A stretch of 34,578 nt of DNA from assembly GCA_030849065.1 (NCBI GenBank), contig JASAON010001465.1, forward strand, positions 1-34,578. Direction: 5' to 3'. The notes beneath the pieces are model-generated. The model was not told the origin of the DNA, did no database searches, and saw nothing but the letters and a program-made list of their open reading frames with translations. Shown here one piece after another: positions 8,428 to 16,929 of the stretch (positions are counted from its first letter, which is position 1; every line of letters starts with the position of its first letter). A program made the position numbers and the translations under genes. This stretch comes from Jaenimonas drosophilae (taxonomy: Eukaryota > Euglenozoa > Kinetoplastea > Trypanosomatida > Trypanosomatidae).

Positions 8428-9834
8428 ATGGGGAGGATGTCCACTCAGGAACGAATGAATCCAAACATTGAGAGCAACGCAACTGGTGCTTCGAATGATG
8501 ATCTTCTTCTCAAAAGCTCTGAGCGCATCCGCATTATGTGCGAGCTCCTTACTCAGATGAACAGCGTTGATTTGTTGGCACTCACGAATCGCTTGACAGC
8601 CGCACAGAAGCAGATCACTCAGACGTTTCTCCACGAGGAAAAGTCAAAGGAAACGTCTGGGCTTCTTCTTCATGCCCTCAACTTCATGCAACACTTTTTG
8701 AGGTGCTCCACGAGCTTCCTAGAACTTGCAAAGGCGGATGCTCGAGCGAGACATCTCAGGTCGACGAGCGAGGAGCCGACCAGCCCGATTGGTGAGCAGA
8801 GAGAATCAAAGACAGCTGCCATCATGCATCCTGCGTGTGAGCTCGCGCCTTCCGCTTCACGGGATGCTGTGACTGTCCCTGAACCTCAAGTTTCGCCTCT
8901 TTCCCAGTCACCTGCTGTTGTCGATCCTCCGAAGCGTTGCATGCTCTTCTCGTTTGAACCCGTGGAGGCAACTCCCCCCAAGAGCGTCCTCCATGGAGCT
9001 TTGAGTTGCTCAGCCTCATCGCCACCGGGGCACTCTCGGAGAATACTCCTGCAGCCAGGCGTATACTATGAAAACATCATTCTCGAAAACTGTGGCTTTG
9101 TGGAGCTATCGGCATCACATCCTGGCGCTCGAGTGGTGGTGTGCCCACTAAACCGAATGGAACCAGTGGTGCGTGTGGAGGGAAGGGATAGCTGCCTTAC
9201 CACCAGAGGGATTTTGTTTGTGAGTTCCCCAGAGTATGTTTCCAAGCAAACAGAGCTTCACTCACCCATTCCCCCCAGCAGTAAGTCAGCACCCTTGCTT
9301 TCTGTCTCCGCTCATGCACGGCTAGTGATGGAAGGGTGCCATCTTTATTGCGGTGGAGGTGGTGGGGTAGTAGGTAGTGGCTTTGGAACACGCATTGATT
9401 TAGACATGTCTTTACTGGCGCGTTGCTTATACGCTGGGGTTTACGTGCATCATCAGGCTAGCCTATCCATGAATCGGTGTAAGATAAAAAACTGCGAAGT
9501 GGGTGTTCGTTCTGCACTAGGTGCTCGCTTCAGCATCCACGCTTCCTCGATCCAGTCGTCTGAATCTGATGGTATTGTGGTGCATCGTGATTGCATCGGC
9601 ATCGTAGAGCGGTCATCAGTGTTCAGCAACGGAGGCAATGGAGTGTTGCTGTGCGCTGATGCAGAGCTGAGCTGCGCAGATAGCACCGTCGAACAGAACG
9701 CGATGTACGGAATACAGCGTACTCGTGGATCTCGTTTGCGGTTAAAGGGTGCATGTGTACGAGACAACGGCTTACTTCCAGTAAGTGAGGAGGAGGAGGA
9801 GGAGGAGTTTCGCCCAGGGGAGGGCACAACATAG
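8428..9834 (+). CDS. Right-handed parallel beta-helix protein
   Basis: The protein has 468 residues. The N-terminal ~110 are helical, with LLTQMNSVDLLALTNRL and a long second helix. A Ser/Pro-rich linker follows. From about 200 the sequence has successive short strands of the pectin-lyase type: LQPGVYYENIILENCGFVEL, then MEGCHLYCGGGGG, MNRCKIKNCEVGV, IHASSIQSSESDGIVV, VERSSVFSNGGNGVLL, CADSTVEQNAMYGI and LKGACVRDNG. Such repeats occur in SHCBP1/Nessun-Dorma and FBXO11-type proteins as well as in carbohydrate enzymes. No catalytic residues of a lyase are recognisable and there is no signal peptide, so an intracellular scaffolding role is more likely. The C-terminus has seven consecutive Glu encoded by a GAG run. 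Confidence 0.7.
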   Translation: MGRMSTQERMNPNIESNATGASNDDLLLKSSERIRIMCELLTQMNSVDLLALTNRLTAAQKQITQTFLHEEKSKETSGLLLHALNFMQHFLRCSTSFLELAKADARARHLRSTSEEPTSPIGEQRESKTAAIMHPACELAPSASRDAVTVPEPQVSPLSQSPAVVDPPKRCMLFSFEPVEATPPKSVLHGALSCSASSPPGHSRRILLQPGVYYENIILENCGFVELSASHPGARVVVCPLNRMEPVVRVEGRDSCLTTRGILFVSSPEYVSKQTELHSPIPPSSKSAPLLSVSAHARLVMEGCHLYCGGGGGVVGSGFGTRIDLDMSLLARCLYAGVYVHHQASLSMNRCKIKNCEVGVRSALGARFSIHASSIQSSESDGIVVHRDCIGIVERSSVFSNGGNGVLLCADAELSCADSTVEQNAMYGIQRTRGSRLRLKGACVRDNGLLPVSEEEEEEEFRPGEGTT

Positions 9835-9965
9835 ATTGACGGTCACTCCAAATTTATCTGTTATGCCCAGATTACACTCGAACAGGGGTGGATGGTGTGC
9901 ACCAAACGGCACCAATTTGCCTAGCAGTTTCGCTTCGCATGAATGCACCAGTTGTTTGAGTTAAT

Positions 9966-10001
9966 TACTTCCCTTTCCTCTTGTTCTCCTTTTACATTTA
10001 G
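9966..10001 (+). promoter_or_regulatory. Trans-splice acceptor for the SNF2 gene
   Basis: A dense pyrimidine tract ends in ACATTTAG (AG at 10000-10001), 54 bases before the ATG at 10056. Confidence 0.7.
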
Positions 10002-10055
10002 GGCATCGCAGAAGGCTATTTCCTATCTCTAAAAGACAGAAATTATCAAGGATTC

Positions 10056-12116
10056 ATGAACGACGATGCGCTTCTCGAAGATCTCTTCTCTTGGGACAGT
10101 GCTTCGTCAGAGACGGGAAAGCTCACAACCTCTTCTGTGAGCCCCAACATCATCCCCTCCTCACGCAAAGAGACTTTGGGCCCGACGGGATCTCAATCCA
10201 GCATCCAAGAAGAGAGCACCTCACCAGACCCCGTGGCTTCGCTCAACATTCCAAGCGGTTTAAATGAACGCTTATTTGATTTTCAGAAGGAAGGCATTCA
10301 GTGGCTATATCGAAAGCACCGTAAGTCGCGTGCGTGCTTATTAGCGGACGAGATGGGTCTGGGCAAGACAGTGCAGGTGTGCACCTTTCTCGGTGCTCTG
10401 TATAAGCAGAAGCTCGCCACGACCACAATCATTGTCGTTCCTACCACACTAGTCCCCATTTGGTCTTCTGCTCTACTGGAGTGGGGGATTCTAGGCTCTC
10501 CGATCGTGGAGGTGATGCAGAGCGACGCGCGAGGAAAGCGAACGAGCAAGTGGAAGAAGCTAAAGTTGCTTACCCCAACGGTCATCTTGACCACATATGG
10601 AATACTTCGACAAGACGCTGCTCTGGCGAGCGCGTCAATGGTTGACTACGTCATTCTAGATGAAGCGCACTTGATTAAAGATCCCGCGACGAATGCCTTT
10701 AAGAGCGCGCTGCAACTATCTGCTCGCCACAAAATCGCGCTGACGGGGACTCCTCTAATGAACCGATTTGACGATCTTTGGAGCATCTTTCAATTTCTGG
10801 ATGGGTCCATCATGGGAACCTCCCGAGCAAACTTTAGCACCGTCAGCGCAACTCTACTACGGGGAAATGAAAAAGATGCGACAGAAAGCATGCGCAGTGA
10901 GGCTGCTGCCGAGCTTGTCAAGCTCCAGGCCATGATTCAGCCCTTTATGCTCCGCCGAGAGAAGAAGGATCTCGCTCACATTTTGGATTCGACGAAGCTG
11001 GACCGAGTGGTGTGGGTCAAACTCTCCGACACGCAGCGACGGCTGTACCAGTCCTTTTTGGATAGCCGTCAGCTACCCGCGGAAGCCAGTGGGGGACCGG
11101 TCGAAGAGACCAACCCGTTGCTACTACTCACAACGTTGACTCAACTGTGTGCTCATCCGTGGCTGGCTCTTACGGAGCAAGCGTTTGAAACAGCTCTGCA
11201 GAACCCATCAAACGCAGTTTGTGAGGAGGTGGGACCCATGCTCAGTGGGTCAAAGCTGTGTGTCGCGTTGGCTCTCATTCGATCCTGCGCGGAGGAGGGC
11301 CGCAAGTCACTTGTGTTCTCTCGATCAAAGCGACTCCTTCACATGCTCGCTCGCTGTCTTACGGAGCAAAACATTTCATTTCTTCGAGTTGACGGGGATG
11401 TCATGGGGGAGTCTCGCTGTCGGATTGTGGATCGCTTTAACGCAGATCCAACCGTGACGGTCTGCTTGCTCACGACTCAGGTGGGCGGGGTTGGGCTGAC
11501 GTTTCAGGGTGCTTCTGCCGTCATTCTTCTTGAACCAAGTTGGAATCCTGCAGCCGATCAACAGGCTGTTGACCGCGTCCATCGAGTGGGGCAGTCTAGC
11601 CGCAGTGTGCGAATATATCGGCTGGTTACTTGTGGTACCGTGGAGGAGAAGATATACCGCAATCAGGTATTCAAGTTAATGGCCTCTCGGCAAGCAACGA
11701 TCGCCAGTAGGGCAACAACCGAGGAGGTGGCTTCTGAGCCATCAAACGGGGCTGATTTTCATCGCTACTTTACTCGCATGCAGCTGCGGTGTATGTTTGA
11801 CATGGGGGATCTGGATGAAAGCCAAACAGCCCAACAACTGGCGGAACTACACCCAGACCCCGTGGTTCAAGAAGAACGCGATGCCATGGTGAACCGGATT
11901 CCGAATGTGTGTGACGTAAGTGACTACGGTTGCGTAATGTCCGACGAATTAGCTCAGTCTAACCATCATGTTGAAGACCAGCCAACTACAGAGGAGGAGA
12001 TTGAGGGCTTGATTTATGAGTTTGGTCGGGCAGAGAAGCGTGAGCGCTCGGATTGCGAGGCAGATGATGCGCCGCAGGAAACCCGAGCGCGTCTTGAACA
12101 GTCTGTTCTCCAGTAG
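10056..12116 (+). CDS. ERCC6L: SNF2-family ATPase, ERCC6L/PICH-like
   Basis: The protein has 686 residues. Motif I is LADEMGLGKT (about 94-103), motif II is DEAH (about 203-206) within VDYVILDEAH, motif III is ALTGTPLMNR, and the RecA-2 motifs are TTQVGGVGLTFQGA and VDRVHRVGQ. All the ATPase residues are present. Three details point to the ERCC6L (PICH) branch over CSB: GNEKDATES after the RecA-1 lobe, IYRLVTCGTVEEKIYRNQVFK after motif VI, and a following FHRYFTRMQLRCMF segment. Human PICH binds ultrafine anaphase DNA bridges. The N-terminus (~65 residues) is short and Ser-rich, and no TPR is seen. Assignment within SNF2 is by eye, and CSB/RAD26 is the alternative. Confidence 0.8.
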   Translation: MNDDALLEDLFSWDSASSETGKLTTSSVSPNIIPSSRKETLGPTGSQSSIQEESTSPDPVASLNIPSGLNERLFDFQKEGIQWLYRKHRKSRACLLADEMGLGKTVQVCTFLGALYKQKLATTTIIVVPTTLVPIWSSALLEWGILGSPIVEVMQSDARGKRTSKWKKLKLLTPTVILTTYGILRQDAALASASMVDYVILDEAHLIKDPATNAFKSALQLSARHKIALTGTPLMNRFDDLWSIFQFLDGSIMGTSRANFSTVSATLLRGNEKDATESMRSEAAAELVKLQAMIQPFMLRREKKDLAHILDSTKLDRVVWVKLSDTQRRLYQSFLDSRQLPAEASGGPVEETNPLLLLTTLTQLCAHPWLALTEQAFETALQNPSNAVCEEVGPMLSGSKLCVALALIRSCAEEGRKSLVFSRSKRLLHMLARCLTEQNISFLRVDGDVMGESRCRIVDRFNADPTVTVCLLTTQVGGVGLTFQGASAVILLEPSWNPAADQQAVDRVHRVGQSSRSVRIYRLVTCGTVEEKIYRNQVFKLMASRQATIASRATTEEVASEPSNGADFHRYFTRMQLRCMFDMGDLDESQTAQQLAELHPDPVVQEERDAMVNRIPNVCDVSDYGCVMSDELAQSNHHVEDQPTTEEEIEGLIYEFGRAEKRERSDCEADDAPQETRARLEQSVLQ

Positions 12117-12540
12117 CTGGGCACTTCCTTGAAGGTTCCACAGAGACTGCAGGATAGGAGTGTTCTCTTGTTGTACCAAGCGAAGATTGTTATCTCACAT
12201 TTATTTTCTGTGTACTGTACTCACATATATACTTCTTTCATGGGTATCATTGGAGGAGGCTGGGAGCATACTCTAGTCGTGCTCGCGCTTTACAGATTGG
12301 AGTCACTGAACAGCACCATCGTGAATGAATATTTGTGCAGAGCCTCTCCTATATCTCTGTGGCCTTGGTGGTCTGATTGCTCTCTTTTTCTCTTTTCCAT
12401 CATGTCCTCTTTTTCTCACTTCTTTTTTTCTCCAGACATAGAGGGCACTGTGCCTTCGTTGTGAGATTGAGAGAAACAACACAACAGCTGATTGTGGCAT
12501 AAGCCAAAAAGACAAGTACTACAGAAGGAAACGACCAGTC
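12117..12540. other. Intergenic region, no gene seen
   Basis: About 420 bases. The second half is dominated by T/C with runs of T. A clear pyrimidine tract ends in CTCCAG (AG at 12434-12435), the likely acceptor for the next gene. An open frame at 12129 lacks an ATG and translates the pyrimidine tract, so it is not counted. Confidence 0.5.
12381..12435 (+). promoter_or_regulatory. Trans-splice acceptor for the 96-residue gene
   Basis: Around 50 bases, mostly T and C, end in CTCCAG at 12430-12435, 105 bases before the ATG at 12541. Confidence 0.6.
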
Positions 12541-12831
12541 ATGATTTTTAGCGCACCTCGACTTGTATTTAGTGCGGTTGGCGGGTACGCCACTACTCGT
12601 CATTTCCTAGTGCCTATTGCTCAACAGCAGCTTGGCCCACCAGGAAAGGGCAAGCGTGTTCGTCCCCCACCACCTAGTGGTGAAATCAACGCAATGCTAT
12701 TGGCTTATCAGCGAGATCATCCACTGATCTTCTCTTTTGTGGCTTGCTGGTGTCTTCTGGGTGGCGGCCTGATGGCGGTTGCTGGCGCGGGAGTGGCTAT
12801 TGCAGAGGTTAGCGATTCACTTGTTCAGTGA
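12541..12831 (+). CDS. Small single-span protein, probably mitochondrial
   Basis: The protein has 96 residues and belongs to no family I recognise. The first ~20 residues (MIFSAPRLVFSAVGGYATTR) contain Arg and Ser but no acid and could be a presequence. A basic, Pro-rich segment (GKGKRVRPPPPSGEINAM) leads to one hydrophobic helix at about 64-87. The tail is short and acidic. The overall shape resembles small accessory subunits of mitochondrial inner-membrane complexes, which is only a suggestion. A strong splice acceptor upstream and a clean ATG support it as a real gene. Confidence 0.6.
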   Translation: MIFSAPRLVFSAVGGYATTRHFLVPIAQQQLGPPGKGKRVRPPPPSGEINAMLLAYQRDHPLIFSFVACWCLLGGGLMAVAGAGVAIAEVSDSLVQ

Positions 12832-13222
12832 TGATCTCAACGTTGATTTGTAGTCTTGCCTGATTGGAAACCGTTCAACTATCTCCGGATAGCTTAGATC
12901 GTTGTGCTGTCACAAACAGATTTCATACAATACCTCTGCCCATCTTTGGCCCTCGTCTTGGCAACCACACCTTCATCATCTTCCGTCCGTTCTCTCCTTC
13001 AATTTTTATCATCTGCAGTACCATTTTTTTTAGTTTTGTGGGGAGTACCGATAAAGGCAGTATATTCACACACACACGCACCTGACACACTCCTGACTTG
13101 AGTGTGTAACTTCTTGTTGGAAATCGAGATCATCCCTATCGATCTGCGTCGAGGCGCCATCCACAGCTCAGAAATACTAGGAAAGAAAGCGGCTGCGACT
13201 ACATCCCCCGTTTTCCGAACTG
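12832..13222. other. Intergenic region, no gene seen
   Basis: About 390 bases. A pyrimidine-rich stretch from about 12953 ends in CTGCAG (AG at 13017-13018), and a T-run ends in TTTAG (AG at 13032-13033). Either is a possible acceptor for the cyclophilin gene. A short CA repeat (about 13067-13078) follows. Short open frames across it show no protein-like pattern. Confidence 0.5.
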
Positions 13223-14128
13223 ATGCGAAGCTTTATTGTATACGGTCTGGTGGCCACAGCCACCTTCCAGAAATGCACCGAGGCATCCGAGTACATCAAT
13301 CAACATTTCGCAGACATGTTTAATGTTGCTGTAGCCCAAGAGGTACCTAGAGATTTCCACACGCGGAAGTCACAGATGATAGAGAGTGGACTCCTCAACG
13401 AGGGCGATGAGTCCTTAGAAACGGTTGTCGTTGAAAACGAGAACACAGCAATCTCTGGAGACGTGTTCCTCCAGCAAATGTTGTCCAACACCACCTTTAA
13501 GGTTCTCCCATTGGATCGATCTCATCCCGACTCGTATGAGAACCGCGCACTGTATTCATGGAAGGTCTTCCTTCACAATCGAGGCAATAGCTACTGCTGG
13601 ATGGATATCCTTATTGACAATCAGCCTGCGGGACGAATTACATTTGAGCTGTACTCAAAAGTACTCCCACGTACGTGCTCCAACTTTTGGCGCATGTGCC
13701 GTGGCAACGCAGGGAGCGTTGTACCAGAGGGCGAGACGGAGGCCATTGAGTTGGCGTACAAGAACACCACCTTCTTCCGCATTCTCAAAGATGCGTGGGT
13801 GATGGGCGGAGATGTTTCAAAAGGACACACAGGCAATGGTGGATATAGTTGTTACGGACGGTACTTCCCTGATGAGTCTTTTGCCATTCCCCATGACGAC
13901 GCTGGTGTGCTGGGCATGTGCAACGATGGAGAACACACGAACTCGTCCAAGTTCTACATCACTCGTAAGAAGCTCTCTTGGCTGAATCGCCGGTACGTGG
14001 CGTTCGGTCGTGTTATTGACGGAATGCCTGTCGTGGATGCCGTGCACGCAGTGAAGGTGAAACACAACCAAGCCCCCTGTGTGCCAATCGTGATAATCGA
14101 TTGCGGTATCATTGATGTGACCATGTAA
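13223..14128 (+). CDS. PPIL6: Cyclophilin with N-terminal extension, PPIL6-like
   Basis: The protein has 301 residues. The cyclophilin domain runs from about 127 (CWMDILIDNQPAGRITFEL) to the end, with MGGDVSKGHTGNGG and SSKFYITRKKLSWLNRRY. The N-terminal ~120 residues begin IVYGLVATATFQKCTEASEY, which resembles the N-terminal domain of PPIL6, a divergent cyclophilin of ciliated lineages. Against cyclophilin A, the catalytic Arg55 and the Trp121 of the drug pocket remain. Phe60 appears to be Ala, Gln63 is Met, Gln111 is Lys, Phe113 is Tyr and His126 is Tyr, so prolyl isomerase activity may be weak. No signal peptide or membrane helix is present. Confidence 0.8.
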   Translation: MRSFIVYGLVATATFQKCTEASEYINQHFADMFNVAVAQEVPRDFHTRKSQMIESGLLNEGDESLETVVVENENTAISGDVFLQQMLSNTTFKVLPLDRSHPDSYENRALYSWKVFLHNRGNSYCWMDILIDNQPAGRITFELYSKVLPRTCSNFWRMCRGNAGSVVPEGETEAIELAYKNTTFFRILKDAWVMGGDVSKGHTGNGGYSCYGRYFPDESFAIPHDDAGVLGMCNDGEHTNSSKFYITRKKLSWLNRRYVAFGRVIDGMPVVDAVHAVKVKHNQAPCVPIVIIDCGIIDVTM

Positions 14129-14314
14129 TGTAGAATGATTAACCAACAGGGCGAGAGGAGACCAATGCGCAAGCTTCTTTCCTGAGTTCTTTGGGTGATG
14201 TTTAGAATGAACTTTCCATTCTTTCAACGCAGGTGTTTCCGTTTCCTTGCGTAGCGTGGATTCTCATGTTTGTTACAGTTGCACTACACTTCCGGGGGTT
14301 CACTGTTCACCGAC

Positions 14315-14352
14315 TTCGTTTTTTCTTCCCTTTTCTCGTACCTCTTGCGTAG
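14315..14352 (+). promoter_or_regulatory. Trans-splice acceptor for the upstream CCCH/Smr copy
   Basis: A T/C-rich tract ends in TTGCGTAG (AG at 14351-14352), 15 bases before the ATG at 14368. The disrupted gene copy therefore keeps an intact processing signal. Confidence 0.65.
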
Positions 14353-14808
14353 ACACATCAAGAGACTATGGCACCCCCCAAAGATGACAAACTGCAGATT
14401 CTCCTTAGCAAGGGTTACAGCAAACGCCAATCAATTCGGGCACTTCACGATGCTGGACGTAACCTGACAGTTGCAATAACAATCTTGACCACACAAAAGA
14501 GGCATCCAGTATACGTTTTGAAAACAAAAGCTTGTGCTCCTGTAAAGATGCCCAAGCGAGCCTCCTCATCCGCACCACACACTCACCCTGCCCCTCCCAC
14601 TGCCGTACGTCGGCACCCGTGCATCGTTCAGAGGAACGAGTGCAAGCATGGTGAGAATTGCTGGCTGAAGAATTTACCAGGAGACGTTTGTATTCATCAC
14701 TTTTGTGGAGACTGCAGTTATGGAGTCGAATGCAGAAACCCGCATTGTGTGGATGGTGTCGATTTGGGACAAATTCGCACGAAGATGGAGCGTGAGCGCC
14801 GCGAGTCG

Positions 14809-15600
14809 TTGGCTACCCAACTGCATCCATGCATCGCTCAGAACAACAAGTGCGACTACGGTGATAAGTGCTACCTTAAGGATTTACCGGGACATATTTG
14901 TATTCATCACTATTTGGGGAAGTGCCAGAATGAAGGCAGCTGCAGCAGGGCACATGACTTGAAGGGTGTGGATTTGAGACAAATTCGCCTTAATATGGAA
15001 CGTAAACGCCGTGAGAAGTTGGCTACCCAACTGCATCCGTGCATCGCTCAGAACAACAAGTGCGACTACGGTGAAAAGTGCTACCTTAAGGATTTACCGG
15101 GACATATTTGTATTCATCACTATTTGGGGAAGTGCCANNNTTGGCTACCCAACTGCATCCATGCATCGCTCAGAACAACGAGTGTCTTTACGGTGACGAT
15201 TGCCTCCTTAAGGATTTACCGGGCAATGTTTGTACTCATTACTTTAGGGGGAAGTGCCAGTTTGGAAGCAAGTGCAGCTATGCGCATGACGTGAACGGTG
15301 TTGATGTGAGGGAGATTTCCATTAACAGGGTGAGTGAACGCCGCGAGACGATGGAGTTGGAGCGCCGTGAGAGGGGGAAGCGTGAATGCTGCGAGGCGAG
15401 GGAGCGTGAGCGCCGCGAGATGTTGGCTACCCAACTGCATGCATGCACCGCTTAGAACGACAGGGGTCGTTGCGGTGACGAGTGGCTCTTTAAGGATTTA
15501 CCGGGCGATGTTTGTACTCATCACTATTGGCGAAAGTGCCAGAATGAAGGCAGCTGCAGCAGGGCACATGACGTGAATGGTGTGGATTTGAGACAAATTC
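14809..15600 (+). repeat. Tandem zinc-finger-encoding repeat, 210-nt unit
   Basis: Units start with TTGGCTACCCAACTGCAT at 14809, 15019, 15141 and 15423. The first complete period is 210 nt (70 codons). The unit at 15019 matches its predecessor at 117 of the 119 bases before the gap. The unit at 15141 is 282 nt long, with an extra 72 nt coding an Arg/Glu-rich linker. The last unit's second half returns to near identity with the unit at 14809, suggesting conversion between units. Confidence 0.85.
15138..15140. other. Assembly gap (NNN)
   Basis: Three N sit inside the zinc-finger repeat, joining the middle of one unit to the start of another. Closing the unit normally needs 91 bases (210 minus 119) where 3 are shown. 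An addition of 88 bases, plus any multiple of 210, puts both sides in the same reading frame. Confidence 0.9.
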
Positions 15601-15923
15601 GCATCGATGATGAGCTTGAGCATCGTGCGAAGATGGCAATGGCACTCGATCACAAAGCAGGAGACAGCTCGCTCCTTGACTTGCATGGATTCTATCGGGA
15701 GGAGATACTGGATGTTGTTCATCGCCGTGTTCAGACATGTATGGCACGACGGATATCATCTCTTTGCATTGTGACGGGGGAAGGAAGACATAGCAGAGAT
15801 ATGCTACCAAAGCTACTTCCAGAACTACTGGAATTGCTGCGTTCTGATACATTCCTGATACAGAATGTAGAAATTGTTTCTGTATTTCGGTGGGCAGTGA
15901 AGGTGCGATGTGCTCCCCGGACT

Positions 15924-15955
15924 GACTGCAACTGGAAACGTGGAAAGTTGCAGTC
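15924..15955 (+). other. Perfect 10-bp stem-loop at the end of the Smr copy
   Basis: GACTGCAACT at 15924-15933 pairs perfectly with AGTTGCAGTC at 15946-15955 around a 12-base loop. It lies just after the Smr coding region, at the place where the intact gene has its stop. Confidence 0.7.
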
Positions 15956-16165
15956 AAAAAACATTAAGCAATGTTTTTATTTTCAAAGTACTCCATTTTG
16001 GGCTATCCTCCACGAAAGAACATAGAAGAGGAAATTTCAAAGTATTTAGGAAGTAAACAAATCCATATGAAAGATTCCAGAACGTCAACCCCCGGTTCTT
16101 GTATTCTTGGTGAAGCATTGCGTTGGGAATGGAGGGCGTTACTAGCTGACAAGGAGAGGGCTCCG

Positions 16166-16555
16166 TCAAATTTCCACGTGAATATATGGATCGACAACAT
16201 TCGGATCCATGAGCCACGGCCAATTGTGAAAAATTGAACGCGTACCATACTTGCGCTTGCAGAAAAAGCTTCGGTGACGATGGGGGATTGTGAAACCGCC
16301 GTCACTGATTACACTTTTGTAGGTGTTCACTTCAACCATGATACTCACAAGGTTTCCCTTGGCAAGAAATCTCATAACCACGTATTGAATACCCCTTTTG
16401 GAGTTTATTGATCGGTGGTATTCGGTATACCGCTGTTTCGGTACTACTTCATACTCAAATTTGTCAGGCGAAAACTCAGTGCTCTGAATAGAGGCAAAAG
16501 TAGAGACACTGATAGTGCGGGAATCACACCTTTTGTCGCAATGATAAATGATCAA
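16166..16555 (-). pseudogene. Possible antisense coding relic
   Basis: Read on the minus strand, this gives a 129-codon open frame with protein-like texture, including YVVMRFLAKGNLVSIMVEVN (alternating strand pattern), IPHRHRSFFCKRKYG and FHNWPWLMDP. It has no ATG near its open start and stops abruptly, and no continuation is clear in the other minus frames. I recognise no family. It would be the only minus-strand coding sequence in the window, so a decayed insertion or a chance frame are both possible. Confidence 0.3.
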
Positions 16556-16929
16556 TTATTGTAAAAGATGCGCGACAACACCCCACGCACAGTTGGGGAT
16601 CACAACGATAAAGAAGCGACAGCATTGACTGATTTCCGACGCCTCCCTCCACGTTGGGGGGGGGGGGGGAGGGGCATTTTTTTTGCCACGGACGGCACAA
16701 TCCTCATTTGCGGTGGGCGATGAGAAACCTCGCCACCCATGATGATCATGCAAGCAGAGGCACGAGCTGTTATGCTTGCCCTTGTAAGTTTTCAAAGTGT
16801 ATTGACCCCATCTTTGCGAATTCTTGTCGACAACACCTCTACATTGGGCGCCCCCCGAAGGGGTACCTCTTAAGTCCGGAGCTTTATTGACGGAGCTAGC
16901 TTACGTCGCACACTTGTTGCAAGAACAGG

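Larger units (their letters stand above)
14368..16025 (+). pseudogene. UBA-CCCH(n)-Smr gene copy, interrupted by an assembly gap and one nonsense codon
   Basis: The N-terminus (APPKDDKLQILLSKGYSK) and UBA-like segment parallel the intact gene at 17433. A series of CCCH units follows; each carries C-x7-C-x5-C-x3-H (for example CIHHYLGKCQNEGSCSRAH) with the marker KDLPG. The array is broken by NNN at 15138-15140, after which the frame appears shifted. One further unit is disrupted by TAG at 15453-15455, where sister units read CAG (Gln). Downstream the same frame continues into an Smr domain (LLDLHGFYREEILDVV, then VTGEGRHSRDMLPKL) and on to a TAG at 16023-16025. The CUE and DUF1771 region of the intact gene is missing. 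The extra ~35 C-terminal residues have no counterpart. It may be a recent pseudogene, a shorter zinc-finger protein, or a sequencing error at the TAG. Confidence 0.75.

Noticed and set aside
15108..15294. True frameshift in the zinc-finger gene
   Set aside because: The shift coincides exactly with the NNN gap and disappears if the missing part of the 210-nt unit is allowed for.
15971..16237. 88-codon + strand ATG frame in the gene-poor island
   Set aside because: It overlaps the pseudogene tail, is antisense to the other candidate at 16166-16555, and has no acceptor or recognisable motif. Left unassigned.
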